From NCBI RefSeq assembly GCF_018141005.1, contig NZ_CP046582.1, forward strand, positions 806,001 to 870,000: a stretch of 64,000 bases of DNA. Direction: 5' to 3'. The notes under the pieces were generated by a model. The model was not told the DNA's origin. It saw only the letters and a program-made list of their open reading frames with translations, and did no database searches. Shown here one piece after another: positions 36,508-46,985 of this stretch; within the stretch, counting starts at the first letter, position 1, and each line of letters starts with the position of its first letter. The translations under genes were made by a program, and so were the position numbers. The DNA is from Erwinia sp. E602. GTDB taxonomy: Bacteria; Pseudomonadota; Gammaproteobacteria; Enterobacterales; Enterobacteriaceae.

Positions 36508-37527
36508 ATGACGGTTCGTATTGCCATTAACGGTTTTGGTCGTATCGGGCGCAACGTGCTGCGTGCGCTGTATGAAACCGGACGTCGCGCCGAGGTAACG
36601 GTAGTGGCGATCAATGAGCTGGCTGACGCCGCCGGAATGGCGCATCTGCTTAAATACGATACCAGCCACGGGCGCTTTGCCTGGGACGTGCGTCAGGAAC
36701 GCGATTTGCTCCAGGTGGGTGATGACAGCATTCGTCTGCTGCATGTGCCTGATATTGCCTCACTGCCGTGGCGCGAGCTGAACGTGGATATCGTACTGGA
36801 CTGTACCGGCGTGTATGGCAGCCGTGCAGATGGCGAAGCGCATCTGCAGGCCGGCGCTAAAAAGGTGCTGTTCTCACACCCCGGCGGTAACGATCTCGAT
36901 GCCACCGTGGTGTTCGGGGTGAACGAGCAGGAACTGCAACCCGGGCATCTGCTGGTGTCTAATGCTTCCTGTACCACCAACTGCATTATTCCGATTATCA
37001 AACTGCTGGATGACGCCTGGGGCATCGAGTCCGGCACGGTAACCACCATCCATTCAGCGATGCACGATCAGCAGGTGATTGATGCCTACCACCCGGACCT
37101 GCGGCGCACGCGTGCCGCCAGCCAGTCCATTATTCCGGTGGATACCCGGCTGGCCGCCGGTATCACGCGCATCTTCCCCAAATTTAACGATCGCTTTGAA
37201 GCGATCGCAGTGCGCGTACCGACTATCAACGTCACGGCGATCGATCTCAGCGTCAGCGTGCGTGATGCGGTCACGGCGCGCGAGGTGAACGACCTGCTGC
37301 AAAGTGCATCAGAAGGGGCATTTAGTGGTATAGTTGACTACACGGAATTACCGTTAGTCTCTATTGATTTTAACCACGATCCGCACAGTGCCATTGTCGA
37401 CGGCACGCAGACGCGGGTCAGCGGTAAGCACCTGATCAAGACGCTGGTCTGGTGCGACAACGAATGGGGTTTCGCTAACCGGATGATCGACACTACCTTA
37501 GCGATGGCCACAAGCGGTTTCAGGTAG
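36508..37527 (+). CDS. epd: D-erythrose-4-phosphate dehydrogenase
   Basis: NAD-dependent dehydrogenase of the GAPDH fold (339 aa, as E. coli) that oxidises erythrose 4-phosphate to 4-phosphoerythronate for de novo PLP synthesis. The start is [18 protein letters not shown]; the catalytic Cys is in [10 protein letters not shown] near residue 155, and WCDNEWGF lies near the end. Epd rather than GapA is supported by sequence details ([16 protein letters not shown]) and by the epd–pgk–fbaA order. It sits after tktA, which makes its substrate. Confidence 0.96.
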   Translation: MTVRIAINGFGRIGRNVLRALYETGRRAEVTVVAINELADAAGMAHLLKYDTSHGRFAWDVRQERDLLQVGDDSIRLLHVPDIASLPWRELNVDIVLDCTGVYGSRADGEAHLQAGAKKVLFSHPGGNDLDATVVFGVNEQELQPGHLLVSNASCTTNCIIPIIKLLDDAWGIESGTVTTIHSAMHDQQVIDAYHPDLRRTRAASQSIIPVDTRLAAGITRIFPKFNDRFEAIAVRVPTINVTAIDLSVSVRDAVTAREVNDLLQSASEGAFSGIVDYTELPLVSIDFNHDPHSAIVDGTQTRVSGKHLIKTLVWCDNEWGFANRMIDTTLAMATSGFR

Positions 37528-37577
37528 GGCGCGGCTTGCGCCTGTCAAAACTTTGAGAATCAACGAGAGGGTTCACC

Positions 37578-38741
37578 ATGTCTGTAATTAAGATGACCGA
37601 TCTGGATCTGGCTGGTAAGCGTGTTCTGATCCGTGCCGATCTGAACGTACCGGTTAAAGAAGGGAAAGTGACGTCAGATGCACGTATCCGTGCTTCTCTG
37701 CCGACCATCGAAGCCGCGCTGAAGCAGGGTGCTAAAGTGATGGTAACCTCCCACCTGGGTCGTCCGACCGAAGGCGAATACAACGAAGAGTTCTCACTGC
37801 TGCCGGTAGTCAACTACCTGAAAGAGAAGCTGGGTGCTGACAACGTTTCGCTGGCAAAAGATTACCTCGACGGCGTTGAGCTGGCGGCCGGTAAGCTGGT
37901 GGTGCTGGAAAACGTGCGCTTTAACAAAGGCGAGAAGAAAGACGACGAAGCCCTCTCTAAAAAATACGCAGCCCTGTGCGATATCTTTGTGATGGATGCC
38001 TTCGGCACCGCACACCGCGCGCAGGCGTCCACCCATGGCGTGGGCAAATTTGCTCCTGTCGCCTGTGCCGGTCCGCTGCTGTCAGCCGAACTGGAAGCGC
38101 TGGGCAAAGCCCTGAAGAACCCGGCTCGTCCAATGGTTGCGGTAGTCGGTGGTTCTAAAGTGTCCACCAAGTTCGACGTGCTGAACTCGTTAGTGAAAAT
38201 TGCTGACACCGTGATCGTCGGTGGCGGTATCGCTAATACCTTCGTCGCTATCGACAACAACGTCGGTAAGTCACTGTACGAACCCGATTTCGTTGAAGCC
38301 GCGAAAAAACTGCGTGACGAGCACGGTATCCCGGTCCCGGTTGACTCCCGCGTTGGCACCGAGTTCTCTGAAACTGCCCCTTCTACCGTGAAGAAAGTGT
38401 CAGAAGTGCAGGACAACGAAGAGATCATGGACTTCGGCGACGAAACCGCACTGGCGATGGCTGCCCTGCTGAAAGACGCCAAAACCATTCTGTGGAATGG
38501 CCCGGTTGGCGTGTTCGAATTCCCTAACTTCCGCAAAGGCACTGAAATCGTCGCTAAGGCGATTGCAGACAGCGAAGCGTTCTCCATCGCCGGCGGCGGT
38601 GATACCCTGGCAGCGATCGATCTGTTCGGTATCGAAGACAAGATTTCCTATATCTCTACCGGCGGCGGCGCGTTCCTCGAATTCGTGGAAGGCAAAGTTC
38701 TGCCAGCGGTAGCCATGCTCGAAGAGCGTGCGAAGCAGTAA
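37578..38741 (+). CDS. pgk: Phosphoglycerate kinase
   Basis: Glycolytic kinase interconverting 1,3-bisphosphoglycerate and 3-phosphoglycerate with ADP, 387 aa. N-terminal domain landmarks are [15 protein letters not shown] and [10 protein letters not shown]; the hinge region has [14 protein letters not shown]; the C-terminal nucleotide site includes [10 protein letters not shown] and GGGDTLAAI. It lies 50 bp after epd and is followed by a strong intercistronic hairpin before fbaA. Codon use is highly biased, as expected for an abundant enzyme. Confidence 0.98.
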   Translation: MSVIKMTDLDLAGKRVLIRADLNVPVKEGKVTSDARIRASLPTIEAALKQGAKVMVTSHLGRPTEGEYNEEFSLLPVVNYLKEKLGADNVSLAKDYLDGVELAAGKLVVLENVRFNKGEKKDDEALSKKYAALCDIFVMDAFGTAHRAQASTHGVGKFAPVACAGPLLSAELEALGKALKNPARPMVAVVGGSKVSTKFDVLNSLVKIADTVIVGGGIANTFVAIDNNVGKSLYEPDFVEAAKKLRDEHGIPVPVDSRVGTEFSETAPSTVKKVSEVQDNEEIMDFGDETALAMAALLKDAKTILWNGPVGVFEFPNFRKGTEIVAKAIADSEAFSIAGGGDTLAAIDLFGIEDKISYISTGGGAFLEFVEGKVLPAVAMLEERAKQ

Positions 38742-38748
38742 TTTCTGT

Positions 38749-38770
38749 GGCGGGACGATGACGTCCCGCC
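38749..38770 (+). other. Intercistronic hairpin between pgk and fbaA
   Basis: GGCGGGACG, ATGA, CGTCCCGCC: a perfect 9-bp stem with a 4-base loop, 7 bp after pgk. It is not followed by T residues. It probably stabilises or delimits transcripts, giving separate levels for pgk and fbaA. Confidence 0.65.
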
Positions 38771-38831
38771 GGTATGATTTGCCCTACGGGGCAACCTTCT
38801 TAACGGCCGACAAAAAACAGGACAAGCTAAC

Positions 38832-39911
38832 ATGTCTAAGATTTTTGATTTCGTAAAACCAGGCGTTGTCACCGGTGACGACGTGCAGAAGATTTTCCAG
38901 GTAGCGAAAGAGAACAAATTCGCCCTGCCAGCAGTGAACTGCGTGGGTACCGATTCTATCAACGCCGTACTGGAAGCCGCTGCAAAAGTTAAAGCGCCGG
39001 TTATCGTACAGTTCTCTAACGGCGGTGCCGCGTTTATCGCCGGTAAAGGCTTCAAATCTGACAAGCCGCAGGCTGCTGCGATTTTCGGTGCTATTGCCGG
39101 TGCCCATCACGTGCACCTGATGGCTGAACAGTACGGCGTGCCGGTGATCCTGCACACTGACCACTGTGCCAAGAAACTGCTGCCGTGGATCGACGGCCTG
39201 CTGGACGCGGGTGAAGCCCACTTTGCGAAAACCGGCAAACCGCTGTTCTCTTCTCACATGATCGACCTGTCTGAAGAGTCACTGGAAGAGAACATTGAGA
39301 TCTCTGCTAAATACCTGGCGCGCATGGCGAAACTCGACATGACCCTGGAGATCGAACTGGGCTGCACCGGCGGTGAAGAAGATGGCGTGGACAACAGCCA
39401 CATGGACGCATCTGCGCTGTACACCCAGCCGGAAGACGTGGACTACGCGTACACCGAGCTGAGCAAAATCAGCCCGCGTTTCACCATCGCGGCCTCTTTC
39501 GGTAACGTACACGGCGTGTACAAGCCAGGCAACGTGAAGCTGACCCCAACCATCCTGCGTGATTCTCAGGACTACGTCAGCAAGAAACACAACCTGCCGC
39601 ACAACTCGCTGGACTTCGTGTTCCACGGTGGTTCCGGTTCTTCTGCTGCAGAGATCGAAGAGTCTATTGGTTACGGCGTAATCAAAATGAACATCGATAC
39701 CGACACCCAGTGGGCAACCTGGGACGGCATCCTGCAGTACTACAAAAAGAACGAAGGTTATCTGCAGGCGCAGCTGGGCAACCCGGAAGGCGCAGATAAG
39801 CCGAACAAGAAGTTCTACGATCCACGCGTATGGCTGCGTTCTGCCCAGGCGTCAATGGTTGTCCGCCTTGAGCAGGCATTCAAAGAGCTGAACGCCGTAG
39901 ACGTTCTGTAA
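38832..39911 (+). CDS. fbaA: Class II fructose-bisphosphate aldolase
   Basis: Zinc-dependent aldolase of glycolysis, 359 aa as in E. coli. Zinc ligands are visible in LHTDHCAKKLLPW (His), IELGCTGGEEDGVDN (Glu), NVHGVYKPG (His) and FVFHGGSGS (His). Asp of LHTDH is the catalytic acid. The start is MSKIFDFVKPGVVTGDDV. It lies 90 bp after pgk and is followed by a bidirectional terminator. Confidence 0.98.
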   Translation: MSKIFDFVKPGVVTGDDVQKIFQVAKENKFALPAVNCVGTDSINAVLEAAAKVKAPVIVQFSNGGAAFIAGKGFKSDKPQAAAIFGAIAGAHHVHLMAEQYGVPVILHTDHCAKKLLPWIDGLLDAGEAHFAKTGKPLFSSHMIDLSEESLEENIEISAKYLARMAKLDMTLEIELGCTGGEEDGVDNSHMDASALYTQPEDVDYAYTELSKISPRFTIAASFGNVHGVYKPGNVKLTPTILRDSQDYVSKKHNLPHNSLDFVFHGGSGSSAAEIEESIGYGVIKMNIDTDTQWATWDGILQYYKKNEGYLQAQLGNPEGADKPNKKFYDPRVWLRSAQASMVVRLEQAFKELNAVDVL

Positions 39912-39925
39912 TCTTTGTGCAGTAA

Positions 39926-39949
39926 AAAAAGGCCCGCCAGGGCCTTTTT
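39926..39949. terminator. fbaA terminator (bidirectional form)
   Basis: AAAAAGGCCC, GCCA, GGGCCTTTTT: symmetric hairpin with a T-run on the plus strand and a mirrored A-run on the left. It lies 14 bp after fbaA. Confidence 0.92.
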
Positions 39950-40090
39950 AAGATCTTTAAGGTGAAATATCCAGCTAATCCCGCGACTTATTTGGCACAT
40001 CCCTCATAATTGTTTACCCTTAATTCACTGGTTGTCGTGTAAACGGCAAGATTTTGCACGCCCGGTTTGGGCCAACAACAGGATAAAATG

Positions 40091-40975
40091 ATGGATGATT
40101 TAAACGTGGTAAATGGGTTCAACAGCGCCGGCGGATGGCTGGTACGTAACCAGGCGCTGTTGCTGAGCTATGCGGTGAACATTGTCGCCGCTATTGCCAT
40201 TGTTATTGTCGGGATGATCGTGGCGCGTATTATCTCCAACGGCGTTAACAGGGTGCTGCGCGCGCGTAGCATCGACGCTACCGTGGCCGATTTCCTCTCG
40301 GCGCTGGTGCGCTACGGTATTATCGCCTTTACGCTGATTGCCGCGCTGGGGCGCGTGGGCGTACAAACCGCATCGGTAATTGCCGTACTGGGTGCCGCCG
40401 GTCTGGCACTGGGCCTGGCGCTGCAGGGCTCACTCTCGAATCTGGCGGCTGGCGTACTGCTGGTCACCTTCCGCCCGTTCCGTACCGGTGAGTTTGTTGA
40501 TCTGGGCGGCGTGATGGGTACCGTACAGAACGTCCAGATTTTCTCTACCACGCTGCGCAGCGCTGACGGCAAATATGTGGTGGTGCCAAACGGAAAAATC
40601 ATAGCCGGTAACATTGTTAACTTCTCCCGCGAGCCGGAGCGCCGTAACGAATTTATTATCGGGGTGGCTTACGATGCGGATGTAGATCAGGTGCTTAAGC
40701 TGCTGCGCGAAGTGGTCGATGCCGATCCGCGTGTTCTGCAGGAGCGTGGAGTGCAGATTGGCCTTAACGAACTGGCGGCTTCATCGCTGAACTTTGTGGT
40801 ACGTTGCTGGAGCAACGCCGGCGATCTGCAGGACGTTTACTGGGATTTGATGAAAAACTTCAAGCGTACACTGGACGCACACAATATCGGTATTCCTTAC
40901 CCGCAGATGGACGTGCACCTGCACCAGGTTAAGGCAGCGGAGAATGCGCCGCAGGAAAATGCCCCGCTGAACTGA
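40091..40975 (+). CDS. mscS: Small-conductance mechanosensitive channel MscS
   Basis: Inner-membrane channel that opens under hypo-osmotic tension, 294 aa (E. coli 286). TM1 and TM2 lie near residues 25–55 and 70–90. The pore-lining TM3 glycine/alanine pattern is [25 protein letters not shown]. The cytoplasmic beta domain has IPNG-type [23 protein letters not shown] 40091 (MDDLNVV) aligns with the E. coli start; ATG 40088 is adjacent. It lies downstream of fbaA as in E. coli. Confidence 0.96.
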   Translation: MDDLNVVNGFNSAGGWLVRNQALLLSYAVNIVAAIAIVIVGMIVARIISNGVNRVLRARSIDATVADFLSALVRYGIIAFTLIAALGRVGVQTASVIAVLGAAGLALGLALQGSLSNLAAGVLLVTFRPFRTGEFVDLGGVMGTVQNVQIFSTTLRSADGKYVVVPNGKIIAGNIVNFSREPERRNEFIIGVAYDADVDQVLKLLREVVDADPRVLQERGVQIGLNELAASSLNFVVRCWSNAGDLQDVYWDLMKNFKRTLDAHNIGIPYPQMDVHLHQVKAAENAPQENAPLN

Positions 40976-41171
40976 TTGTCAGACGGCTTAGCCCGTTGAG
41001 TAAACCGCCCGCCTGTGCCATCCGCGCCTGACTGCGGGCGGCACTTCTTGCCTTAACCGCACACCTCATTAATATTAGTTTTATTGATGCATCATTAAAA
41101 TTATCAATTTCACCTAATAATGCTGCCGCTATACACTGCCACAAAATAAAACGTTATTGAGGTGATAGTCG

Positions 41172-41792
41172 ATGTTATCTGTTTATTTTCAGGGGGTTGT
41201 CTTGGGTGCGGCCCTCATCCTGCCGCTGGGGCCGCAAAATGCCTTTGTGATGAACCAGGGCATCCGTCGCCAGTATCACCTGATGACCGCCGCGCTCTGC
41301 ACCCTGAGCGACGTGGCGCTGATCTGCGCCGGGGTGTTTGGTGGTAGCGCGTTGCTTAATCAGTCACCGCTGTTGCTGAATCTGGTGACCTGGGGGGGCG
41401 TGGCTTTTCTGCTGTGGTATGGCTGGGGGGCATTGCGCACCGCATTCAGCGGCGATATTGATCTGGCTGCTGCTAACGGGGCCAGACAAAGTCGCTGGCG
41501 AATTTTTCTCACCATGATGGCGGTGACCTGGCTCAATCCCCACGTTTATCTCGATACCTTTGTGGTGCTGGGCAGCCTTGGCGGGCAGTTGCCTGAAGAG
41601 GCACGGCGCTGGTTTGCGCTGGGTTCAGTCAGCACGTCAGTTCTCTGGTTCTTCGGACTGGCGCTGATGGCGTCGTGGTTGTCTCCACGGCTTAACACGA
41701 CGCGGGCGCAGCGCATCGTGAATCTGCTCGTGGGGTTGGTCATGTGGGTAATTGCCTTAAAGCTGGCCTGCCAGGCGTTAGGATTAAGCTGA
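41172..41792 (+). CDS. argO: Arginine exporter ArgO (LysE family)
   Basis: A 206-aa inner-membrane protein with about six membrane segments. The LysE/ArgO N-terminus is [22 protein letters not shown], followed by [13 protein letters not shown] and [22 protein letters not shown]. It exports arginine (and canavanine), and in E. coli is activated by ArgP, encoded 1 kb away here. The AT-rich upstream sequence (41070–41150) is where ArgP would bind. The GAGGTGATAG Shine-Dalgarno sets the start. Confidence 0.95.
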   Translation: MLSVYFQGVVLGAALILPLGPQNAFVMNQGIRRQYHLMTAALCTLSDVALICAGVFGGSALLNQSPLLLNLVTWGGVAFLLWYGWGALRTAFSGDIDLAAANGARQSRWRIFLTMMAVTWLNPHVYLDTFVVLGSLGGQLPEEARRWFALGSVSTSVLWFFGLALMASWLSPRLNTTRAQRIVNLLVGLVMWVIALKLACQALGLS

Positions 41793-41946
41793 TAGCACCG
41801 CCTTTTAAGAATTGAACGATAGTTTGACCCCAGGTAGTGCGATAAAATTTGCCGCCTCGTCGTGAACTGACGGAACAATTCGCTGCTGTCGGCTATGCTT
41901 CTGACAGCAGCAATTTTGCGCTGATAACAGCCTTATGGAGGAAGCA

Positions 41947-42693
41947 GTGAAGCTGACTAAACTGGCCCTGGCCGCAATGATTGGACTGAGTACTTTACCG
42001 CTGGCCGCGCAGGCGGATGAACTGCCGAACGGCCCGCACGTGGTGACATCCGGGCAGTCCAGCGTGGATGCCACCCCGGATATTGCCACGCTGGCAATTG
42101 AAGTGAACGTCTCTGCTAAGGACGCTGCTGAGGCGAAAAAGCAGGCCGATTCACGCGTGCAACAGTATTTTGATTTCCTGGATAAAAGCGGCATTGAGAA
42201 GAAAGACATCAATGCGGCTAACCTGCGTACCCAGCCGGAGTATGACTACCTGAAGGACGGTAAGTCAGTGCTCAAGGGCTATCGTGCGGTGCGCACCGTG
42301 GAAGTGACGCTGCGTCAGCTGGATAAGCTGAATGAACTGCTGGACGGTGCGCTGAAGTCCGGTCTGAACGAAATCCGCACGGTTGAACTGGGCGTGGCAC
42401 ATCCTGAGCAGTATCGCGATAAAGCCCGTAAGGCAGCCATTGAGGACGCGACCCGTCAGGCCGGTGAACTGGCGAAAGGCTTTGGCACCACGCTGGGGCC
42501 GGTGTACAGCATTCGCTATCACGTTGCCAACTACCAGCCGATGCCGATGGCGCGCATGTACAAAACCGCCGAAGCGGCTCCGATGACCTCAGCTGCGCAG
42601 ACCTACGAGCAGCAGAGCATCCATTTTGACGATCAGGTTGACGTAGTGTTTGAACTGCAGCGCGGCCAGCAGCCGGCTGCCGCCAACCCGTAA
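41947..42693 (+). CDS. yggE: YggE, SIMPL-domain periplasmic protein (DUF541)
   Basis: A 248-aa exported protein. The signal peptide covers about residues 1–23 (MKLTKLALAAM to LAAQA). The SIMPL domain includes GQSSVDATPDIATLAIEVNV and LRTQPEYDY. E. coli YggE reduces oxidative stress; the mechanism is unknown. The start is best taken as GTG 41947: GGAGG (41937–41941) lies at good spacing, while an upstream in-frame ATG at 41935 overlaps that site and would add four residues with no family match. Confidence 0.93.
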   Translation: MKLTKLALAAMIGLSTLPLAAQADELPNGPHVVTSGQSSVDATPDIATLAIEVNVSAKDAAEAKKQADSRVQQYFDFLDKSGIEKKDINAANLRTQPEYDYLKDGKSVLKGYRAVRTVEVTLRQLDKLNELLDGALKSGLNEIRTVELGVAHPEQYRDKARKAAIEDATRQAGELAKGFGTTLGPVYSIRYHVANYQPMPMARMYKTAEAAPMTSAAQTYEQQSIHFDDQVDVVFELQRGQQPAAANP

Positions 42694-42706
42694 CAGGGTG
42701 ACGAAC

Positions 42707-42732
42707 GGGGGCAGGGCAGGTTGCCTGCCCCC
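42707..42732. terminator. Hairpin between convergent yggE and argP
   Basis: GGGGGCAGG and CCTGCCCCC form a perfect 9-bp stem with an 8-base loop in the 51-bp gap. There is no T-run on either strand, so termination strength is uncertain. Confidence 0.5.
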
Positions 42733-42744
42733 TGCTTAGCGCGG

Positions 42745-43647
42745 CTACTCGCCGGTATCCTGACGCAGCACGCGGTGACCGTGTGCCAGCAGCGCATCGG
42801 TCACCCGGCGCATTAAACGGCTCTCCGGTGCAAAGCGATGCCAGTAAAGCATCCGGCGCTGTAACAGCCCCGGTGTCAGGTCGATCAACTCCCCCTCCGC
42901 CAGCTCGCGCTCAATCTGCAGGTGCGGGATCATGCAGCAGGTGGTGCCCTGACGCGCCAGCTGTACAAAGGCTTCCGACGAGTTCACGATGTGGCAGGGC
43001 ACGCTGCCCGGCGACAGGTCAAAGTTCTGCTGTAAAAACGCCTGATGCATATCGTCCAGGTGGTCAAAGGCTACCGCCGGTGCTTTCAGCAGCGCGGAGC
43101 GGGTAACACCGTTCGGGAAATAGCGCGCGGCAAACTCTTTGGAACCCACGAACAGATAATCCAGCGCCCCGAGCTGATCCACCAGACAGCTTGGCAGCGG
43201 CTGCGGCTGGATACTGATTGCCCCGACCACTTCACCCCGGCGCAGGCGCTCCTGGGTGCGGGTTTCATCCTCCACCTGAATATTCAGACGCACCGGCGAG
43301 TCGGTCAGCACCGTTTTCAGCGCCGGCAGCAGCCAGGTCGCCAGGCTGTCGGCGTTGACCGCCAGCGACAGCAGCAGCGGCGTGGTGCCGCTGTTATCAT
43401 CGCCCAGCCACTCCTCTTCCAGCAGCTCGACCTGGTGCAGCAGCGCCAGCAGTTTCTGCCCCTGCTCGGTCGGGCGTGGCGGCACGGTTCGTACCAGCAG
43501 CGGCTGGCCAAACATATTCTCCAGCTGCTTGATACGCTGTGACACGGCAGACTGGGTAATACAGAGCTTTTGTGCGGCACGTTCAAAGCCGCGCTCGCGA
43601 ATCACTGCATCCAGCGCCTGAAGGGTTCGATAATCCGGGCGTTTCAT
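42745..43647 (-). CDS. argP: LysR-type regulator ArgP (IciA)
   Basis: A 300-aa LysR-family activator of argO, dapB, lysA and others that responds to arginine and lysine. The N-terminal HTH reads [33 protein letters not shown]; the effector domain follows to the C-terminus. I chose ATG 43647 ([12 protein letters not shown]), which matches E. coli; the frame continues upstream without similarity. It is divergent from rpiA and convergent with yggE, as in E. coli. Confidence 0.95.
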   Translation of the reverse strand: MKRPDYRTLQALDAVIRERGFERAAQKLCITQSAVSQRIKQLENMFGQPLLVRTVPPRPTEQGQKLLALLHQVELLEEEWLGDDNSGTTPLLLSLAVNADSLATWLLPALKTVLTDSPVRLNIQVEDETRTQERLRRGEVVGAISIQPQPLPSCLVDQLGALDYLFVGSKEFAARYFPNGVTRSALLKAPAVAFDHLDDMHQAFLQQNFDLSPGSVPCHIVNSSEAFVQLARQGTTCCMIPHLQIERELAEGELIDLTPGLLQRRMLYWHRFAPESRLMRRVTDALLAHGHRVLRQDTGE

Positions 43648-43851
43648 GAATCGTAGTACTCTTCTCTCAGGTGTGGTGACAGCACTATGCCACACTTTTT
43701 CGCATTTGGGCGGCGCTTGCGGCACTTTGTGAATCAATCACTTTGTGGGCAAGCCTGCAATCCTGGCATCTTACCGCGTCCTGAGCGGTGATTTTCCGCC
43801 GCCTTGCTTTATACTACGCGCACACAGTGGATCACAGGGTTTAGGCATACC

Positions 43852-44511
43852 ATGACGCAGGATGAACTGAAGAAAGCCGTCGGCTGGGCGGCGCTGGATT
43901 ACGTCACGCCGGGGACAATTGTCGGGGTCGGGACCGGCTCTACCGCCGCGCACTTTATCGATGCGCTGGGCTCGATTAAGCACCAGATTGAAGGCGCGGT
44001 CTCCAGCTCTGAAGCGTCGACGGAGAAGCTGAAAAGCCTCGGTATCCCGGTATTCGACCTCAACGAAATTGATTCGCTGTCGGTCTACGTCGACGGTGCC
44101 GATGAGATTAACGGCCAGATGCAGATGATTAAGGGCGGCGGCGCGGCCCTGACCCGCGAGAAAATCGTCGCAGCGGTAGCCGAGCGCTTTATCTGCATTG
44201 CGGATGCCTCCAAGCAGGTTGACGTGCTGGGGAATTTCCCGCTGCCGGTGGAAGTGATCCCGATGGCGCGCAGCTATGTGGCCCGTCAGCTGGTCAGGCT
44301 CGGTGGCCTGCCTGAGTACCGTCAGAACGTGCTGACGGACAACGGTAATATCATTCTCGACGTACATAACCTGAAAATTGTCGACCCGATTGCGCTGGAA
44401 CAGGCGATCAACGCGCTGCCGGGTGTGGTGACCGTCGGCCTGTTCGCTGCCCGTGGGGCCGATGTGGCACTGATTGGCACCGCCGATGGTGTGAAAACCA
44501 TCAAAAAATGA
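43852..44511 (+). CDS. rpiA: Ribose-5-phosphate isomerase A
   Basis: Interconverts ribose 5-phosphate and ribulose 5-phosphate; 219 aa as in E. coli. The ATG at 43852 gives [15 protein letters not shown], the conserved start. Active-site segments are [23 protein letters not shown] (catalytic Asp) and [12 protein letters not shown] (Glu, Lys). It follows argP divergently and precedes serA. Confidence 0.98.
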   Translation: MTQDELKKAVGWAALDYVTPGTIVGVGTGSTAAHFIDALGSIKHQIEGAVSSSEASTEKLKSLGIPVFDLNEIDSLSVYVDGADEINGQMQMIKGGGAALTREKIVAAVAERFICIADASKQVDVLGNFPLPVEVIPMARSYVARQLVRLGGLPEYRQNVLTDNGNIILDVHNLKIVDPIALEQAINALPGVVTVGLFAARGADVALIGTADGVKTIKK

Positions 44512-44516
44512 TCTGG

Positions 44517-44549
44517 CGGGTACCGATAGCGTCGGTACCCGTTTTTTTT
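44517..44549 (+). terminator. rpiA terminator
   Basis: CGGGTACCGA and TCGGTACCCG form a 10-bp perfect stem with a 5-base loop, followed by eight T residues, directly after rpiA. Confidence 0.95.
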
Positions 44550-44880
44550 AACTAAAAAATATCTTTTCTTCGTTCGCTGCAATTTGGTGACTTATGTCAC
44601 ATTGCAGGCTCCAGTCGTGTGATCCTCCTGATGCTGACTACGGCGTAGCGATTTTCTATCGTAATATTCTGAGGCGCGATATCCCGTGCTGGTGAGCAGA
44701 GCAATCGTTTGTATTGCTGCGGGCGTAAATTTTGTTATTTTGACAGAAGGCAATCTTATATCGCGGCAGTTCACTCCGTGCCGGGCGGCATTTTGGCGTT
44801 TTCATCGCCCGCCTGCGCTGACAGAACCACCGGATAGCAGGATTACGCCACATCTGAAGTCTGCTAAATAGGGTCGGGAA
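44550..44880. other. serA upstream region
   Basis: 330 bp, AT-rich in its first third, without a credible gene. A TTGACA at 44740–44745 lacks a properly spaced -10. The serA Shine-Dalgarno is GGGTCGGGA. Lrp control is known for serA in E. coli, but I cannot mark a site. Confidence 0.5.
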
Positions 44881-46119
44881 ATGGCAAAAGTATCACTGGA
44901 GAAAGACAGGATTAAGTTCCTGTTGGTGGAAGGCGTGCATCAGAGCGCGGTAGAGAATCTGCGTGCTGCAGGCTACACCAACATCGAATTTCACAAAGGC
45001 GCACTGGACAGCGACGCACTGAAAGAATCCATCCGCGATGCGCACTTCATCGGGCTGCGTTCGCGTACTCAGCTGACCGAAGAGATCTTCGCCGCGGCTG
45101 AAAAACTGGTTGCCGTCGGCTGCTTCTGCATCGGGACCAACCAGGTTGACCTGAATGCGGCCGCGATCCGCGGGATTCCGGTCTTTAACGCACCTTTCTC
45201 CAACACCCGATCCGTCGCTGAACTGGTTATCGGCGAGCTGCTGCTGATGCTGCGCGGCGTGCCGGCGGCCAACGCCAAAGCGCACCGCGGTGAGTGGTTC
45301 AAGCAGGCGGTTGGCTCCTATGAAGCGCGCGGTAAAAAGCTGGGCATCATCGGCTACGGCCATATCGGCATGCAGCTTGGCGTGCTGGCGGAAAGCCTCG
45401 GCATGCACGTGTTCTTCTACGACATTGAGAGCAAGCTGCCGCTGGGTAACGCCACTCAGGTCCAGCATCTCTCCGACCTGCTGAACATGAGCGACGTGGT
45501 CAGCCTGCACGTGCCGGAAACCCAGTCGACGCAGAACATGATGGGCGCAGAGCAGCTGGCGCTGATGAAGCCGGGCTCGCTGCTGATCAACGCCTCACGC
45601 GGTACGGTCGTGGATATCCCGGCGCTGTGTGAAGTGCTGGCCAGCAAGCACCTTGCCGGCGCGGCGATTGACGTCTTCCCGGTTGAGCCGGCGACCAACA
45701 CCGATCCGTTTATCTCCCCGCTGAGCGCCTTCGATAACGTGATCCTGACCCCGCACATCGGCGGTTCTACTCAGGAAGCGCAGGAGAATATCGGCACCGA
45801 AGTGGCCGGTAAGCTGGTGAAATACTCTGACAACGGCTCAACGCTGTCGGCGGTAAACTTCCCGGAAGCCTCGCTGCCGATGCACGGCGTTAACGCCAGC
45901 CGTCTGCTGCACATCCACGAGAACCGTCCGGGCGTGCTGACTGCGATCAACCTGATCTTCGCCGATCAGGGGATCAACATCTCTGCGCAGTACCTGCAGA
46001 CCACCCCGCAGATGGGCTATGTGGTGATTGACGTTGATGCACCACAGGACGTGGCGGATAAAGCGCTGCAGCTGATGAAGGCCATTCCTGGCACTATTCG
46101 CGCACGCCTGCTGTACTGA
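44881..46119 (+). CDS. serA: D-3-phosphoglycerate dehydrogenase
   Basis: First enzyme of serine synthesis, 412 aa (E. coli 410). The catalytic domain has the NAD motif LGIIGYGHIGMQLG near residue 160, INASRGTVVDI, the catalytic Glu and His in EVLASKHLAGAAIDVFPVEP and TPHIGGSTQEAQENIG. A C-terminal ACT domain from about residue 340 (HIHENRPGVLTAINLIF) mediates serine feedback inhibition. ATG is preceded by GGTCGGGA. Confidence 0.98.
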   Translation: MAKVSLEKDRIKFLLVEGVHQSAVENLRAAGYTNIEFHKGALDSDALKESIRDAHFIGLRSRTQLTEEIFAAAEKLVAVGCFCIGTNQVDLNAAAIRGIPVFNAPFSNTRSVAELVIGELLLMLRGVPAANAKAHRGEWFKQAVGSYEARGKKLGIIGYGHIGMQLGVLAESLGMHVFFYDIESKLPLGNATQVQHLSDLLNMSDVVSLHVPETQSTQNMMGAEQLALMKPGSLLINASRGTVVDIPALCEVLASKHLAGAAIDVFPVEPATNTDPFISPLSAFDNVILTPHIGGSTQEAQENIGTEVAGKLVKYSDNGSTLSAVNFPEASLPMHGVNASRLLHIHENRPGVLTAINLIFADQGINISAQYLQTTPQMGYVVIDVDAPQDVADKALQLMKAIPGTIRARLLY

Positions 46120-46140
46120 TTCTCCGCGCCAGTAATGTTA

Positions 46141-46169
46141 AAGGCCGACTGTTTTCAGTCGGCTTTTTT
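46141..46169 (+). terminator. serA terminator
   Basis: GCCGACTG, TTTT, CAGTCGGC then six T residues, about 25 bp after serA. Preceded by AAA that pairs with the T-run. Confidence 0.94.
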
Positions 46170-46311
46170 ATGCCTGTGGCCTGCTGACACCGCGTTAACT
46201 CCCCCCAAACCTTTATTACGCCAGACTTAACTCTTCAGACACCAGGCCCTGCCGTGCGGGTTTTCTGCTGGCTCTGTCTGTTCCTGTGGCTGCGCAGGTG
46301 CAAGGGTGAGG

Positions 46312-46899
46312 CTACCACTGCCAGATTTTAGACGGCGTTATCAGCGCGGGCAGGGGAATATCCCACCCGGCCACCGGCAGCTGCTCCACCTGCTGGCAGT
46401 CGTGCGCCAGCCCCACCGGCAGAAAATCGTGCTGTCGCCAGTTTTGCAGCGTGCGGTCGTAAAACCCGCCGCCCATGCCCAGCCGCTGCCCCTGACTGTC
46501 GAAGGCGACCAGCGGCACCATCAGCACGTCCAGCTCGCTCAGCGGCAGCAGCTGACGGATATCCAGCGGCGGTTCAGGAATGCGCAGGCGATTGATATGC
46601 AGTTCAGTATGCGGCTCATAGCGCAAAAACAGCAGCTGACCGGGGGAGAACGGATGCAGCACCGGCAGGTAGACGCGCTGCTTGCGCTGCCACAGTTTGG
46701 CAATCAGCGGGCGAGTGTTGATCTCACCATCCACCGACAGAAACAGGGCGATACTCTTTGCCCCGGCAATCGGGGCGAAACTGAGCGCATGCTCCGCAAT
46801 CAGATCGGCGGCCTGCCGCTGCTGCTCATCGCTCAGCGCTCGCCGTAAATGGCGCACGTGTCTGCGAATATCCTGACGATCGTGAAGATTGAGGTTCAT
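46312..46899 (-). CDS. fau: 5-formyltetrahydrofolate cyclo-ligase
   Basis: A 195-aa ATP-dependent enzyme recycling 5-formyl-THF to 5,10-methenyl-THF. The family motif GMGGGFYDRTL is near residue 135, with the N-terminal LRRALSDEQQRQAA and LVPLVAFD. It is encoded directly downstream of 6S RNA, as in E. coli and many bacteria, and is probably cotranscribed with it. It lies near serA and gcv genes that also serve one-carbon metabolism. Confidence 0.95.
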   Translation of the reverse strand: MNLNLHDRQDIRRHVRHLRRALSDEQQRQAADLIAEHALSFAPIAGAKSIALFLSVDGEINTRPLIAKLWQRKQRVYLPVLHPFSPGQLLFLRYEPHTELHINRLRIPEPPLDIRQLLPLSELDVLMVPLVAFDSQGQRLGMGGGFYDRTLQNWRQHDFLPVGLAHDCQQVEQLPVAGWDIPLPALITPSKIWQW

Positions 46900-46985
46900 A
46901 CGCGGCTGACTCCGTAAACAGAGGGATGTTGCTTAGCGTAAGGAAGATTAAAGCCGGGGAAAAGGGGACTGCGGTAAAAAAGGTA

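Noticed and set aside
44740..44745. TTGACA as a serA -35 box
   Set aside because: No -10-like hexamer at 15–19 bp; the nearest AT-rich hexamer is only 10 bp away.
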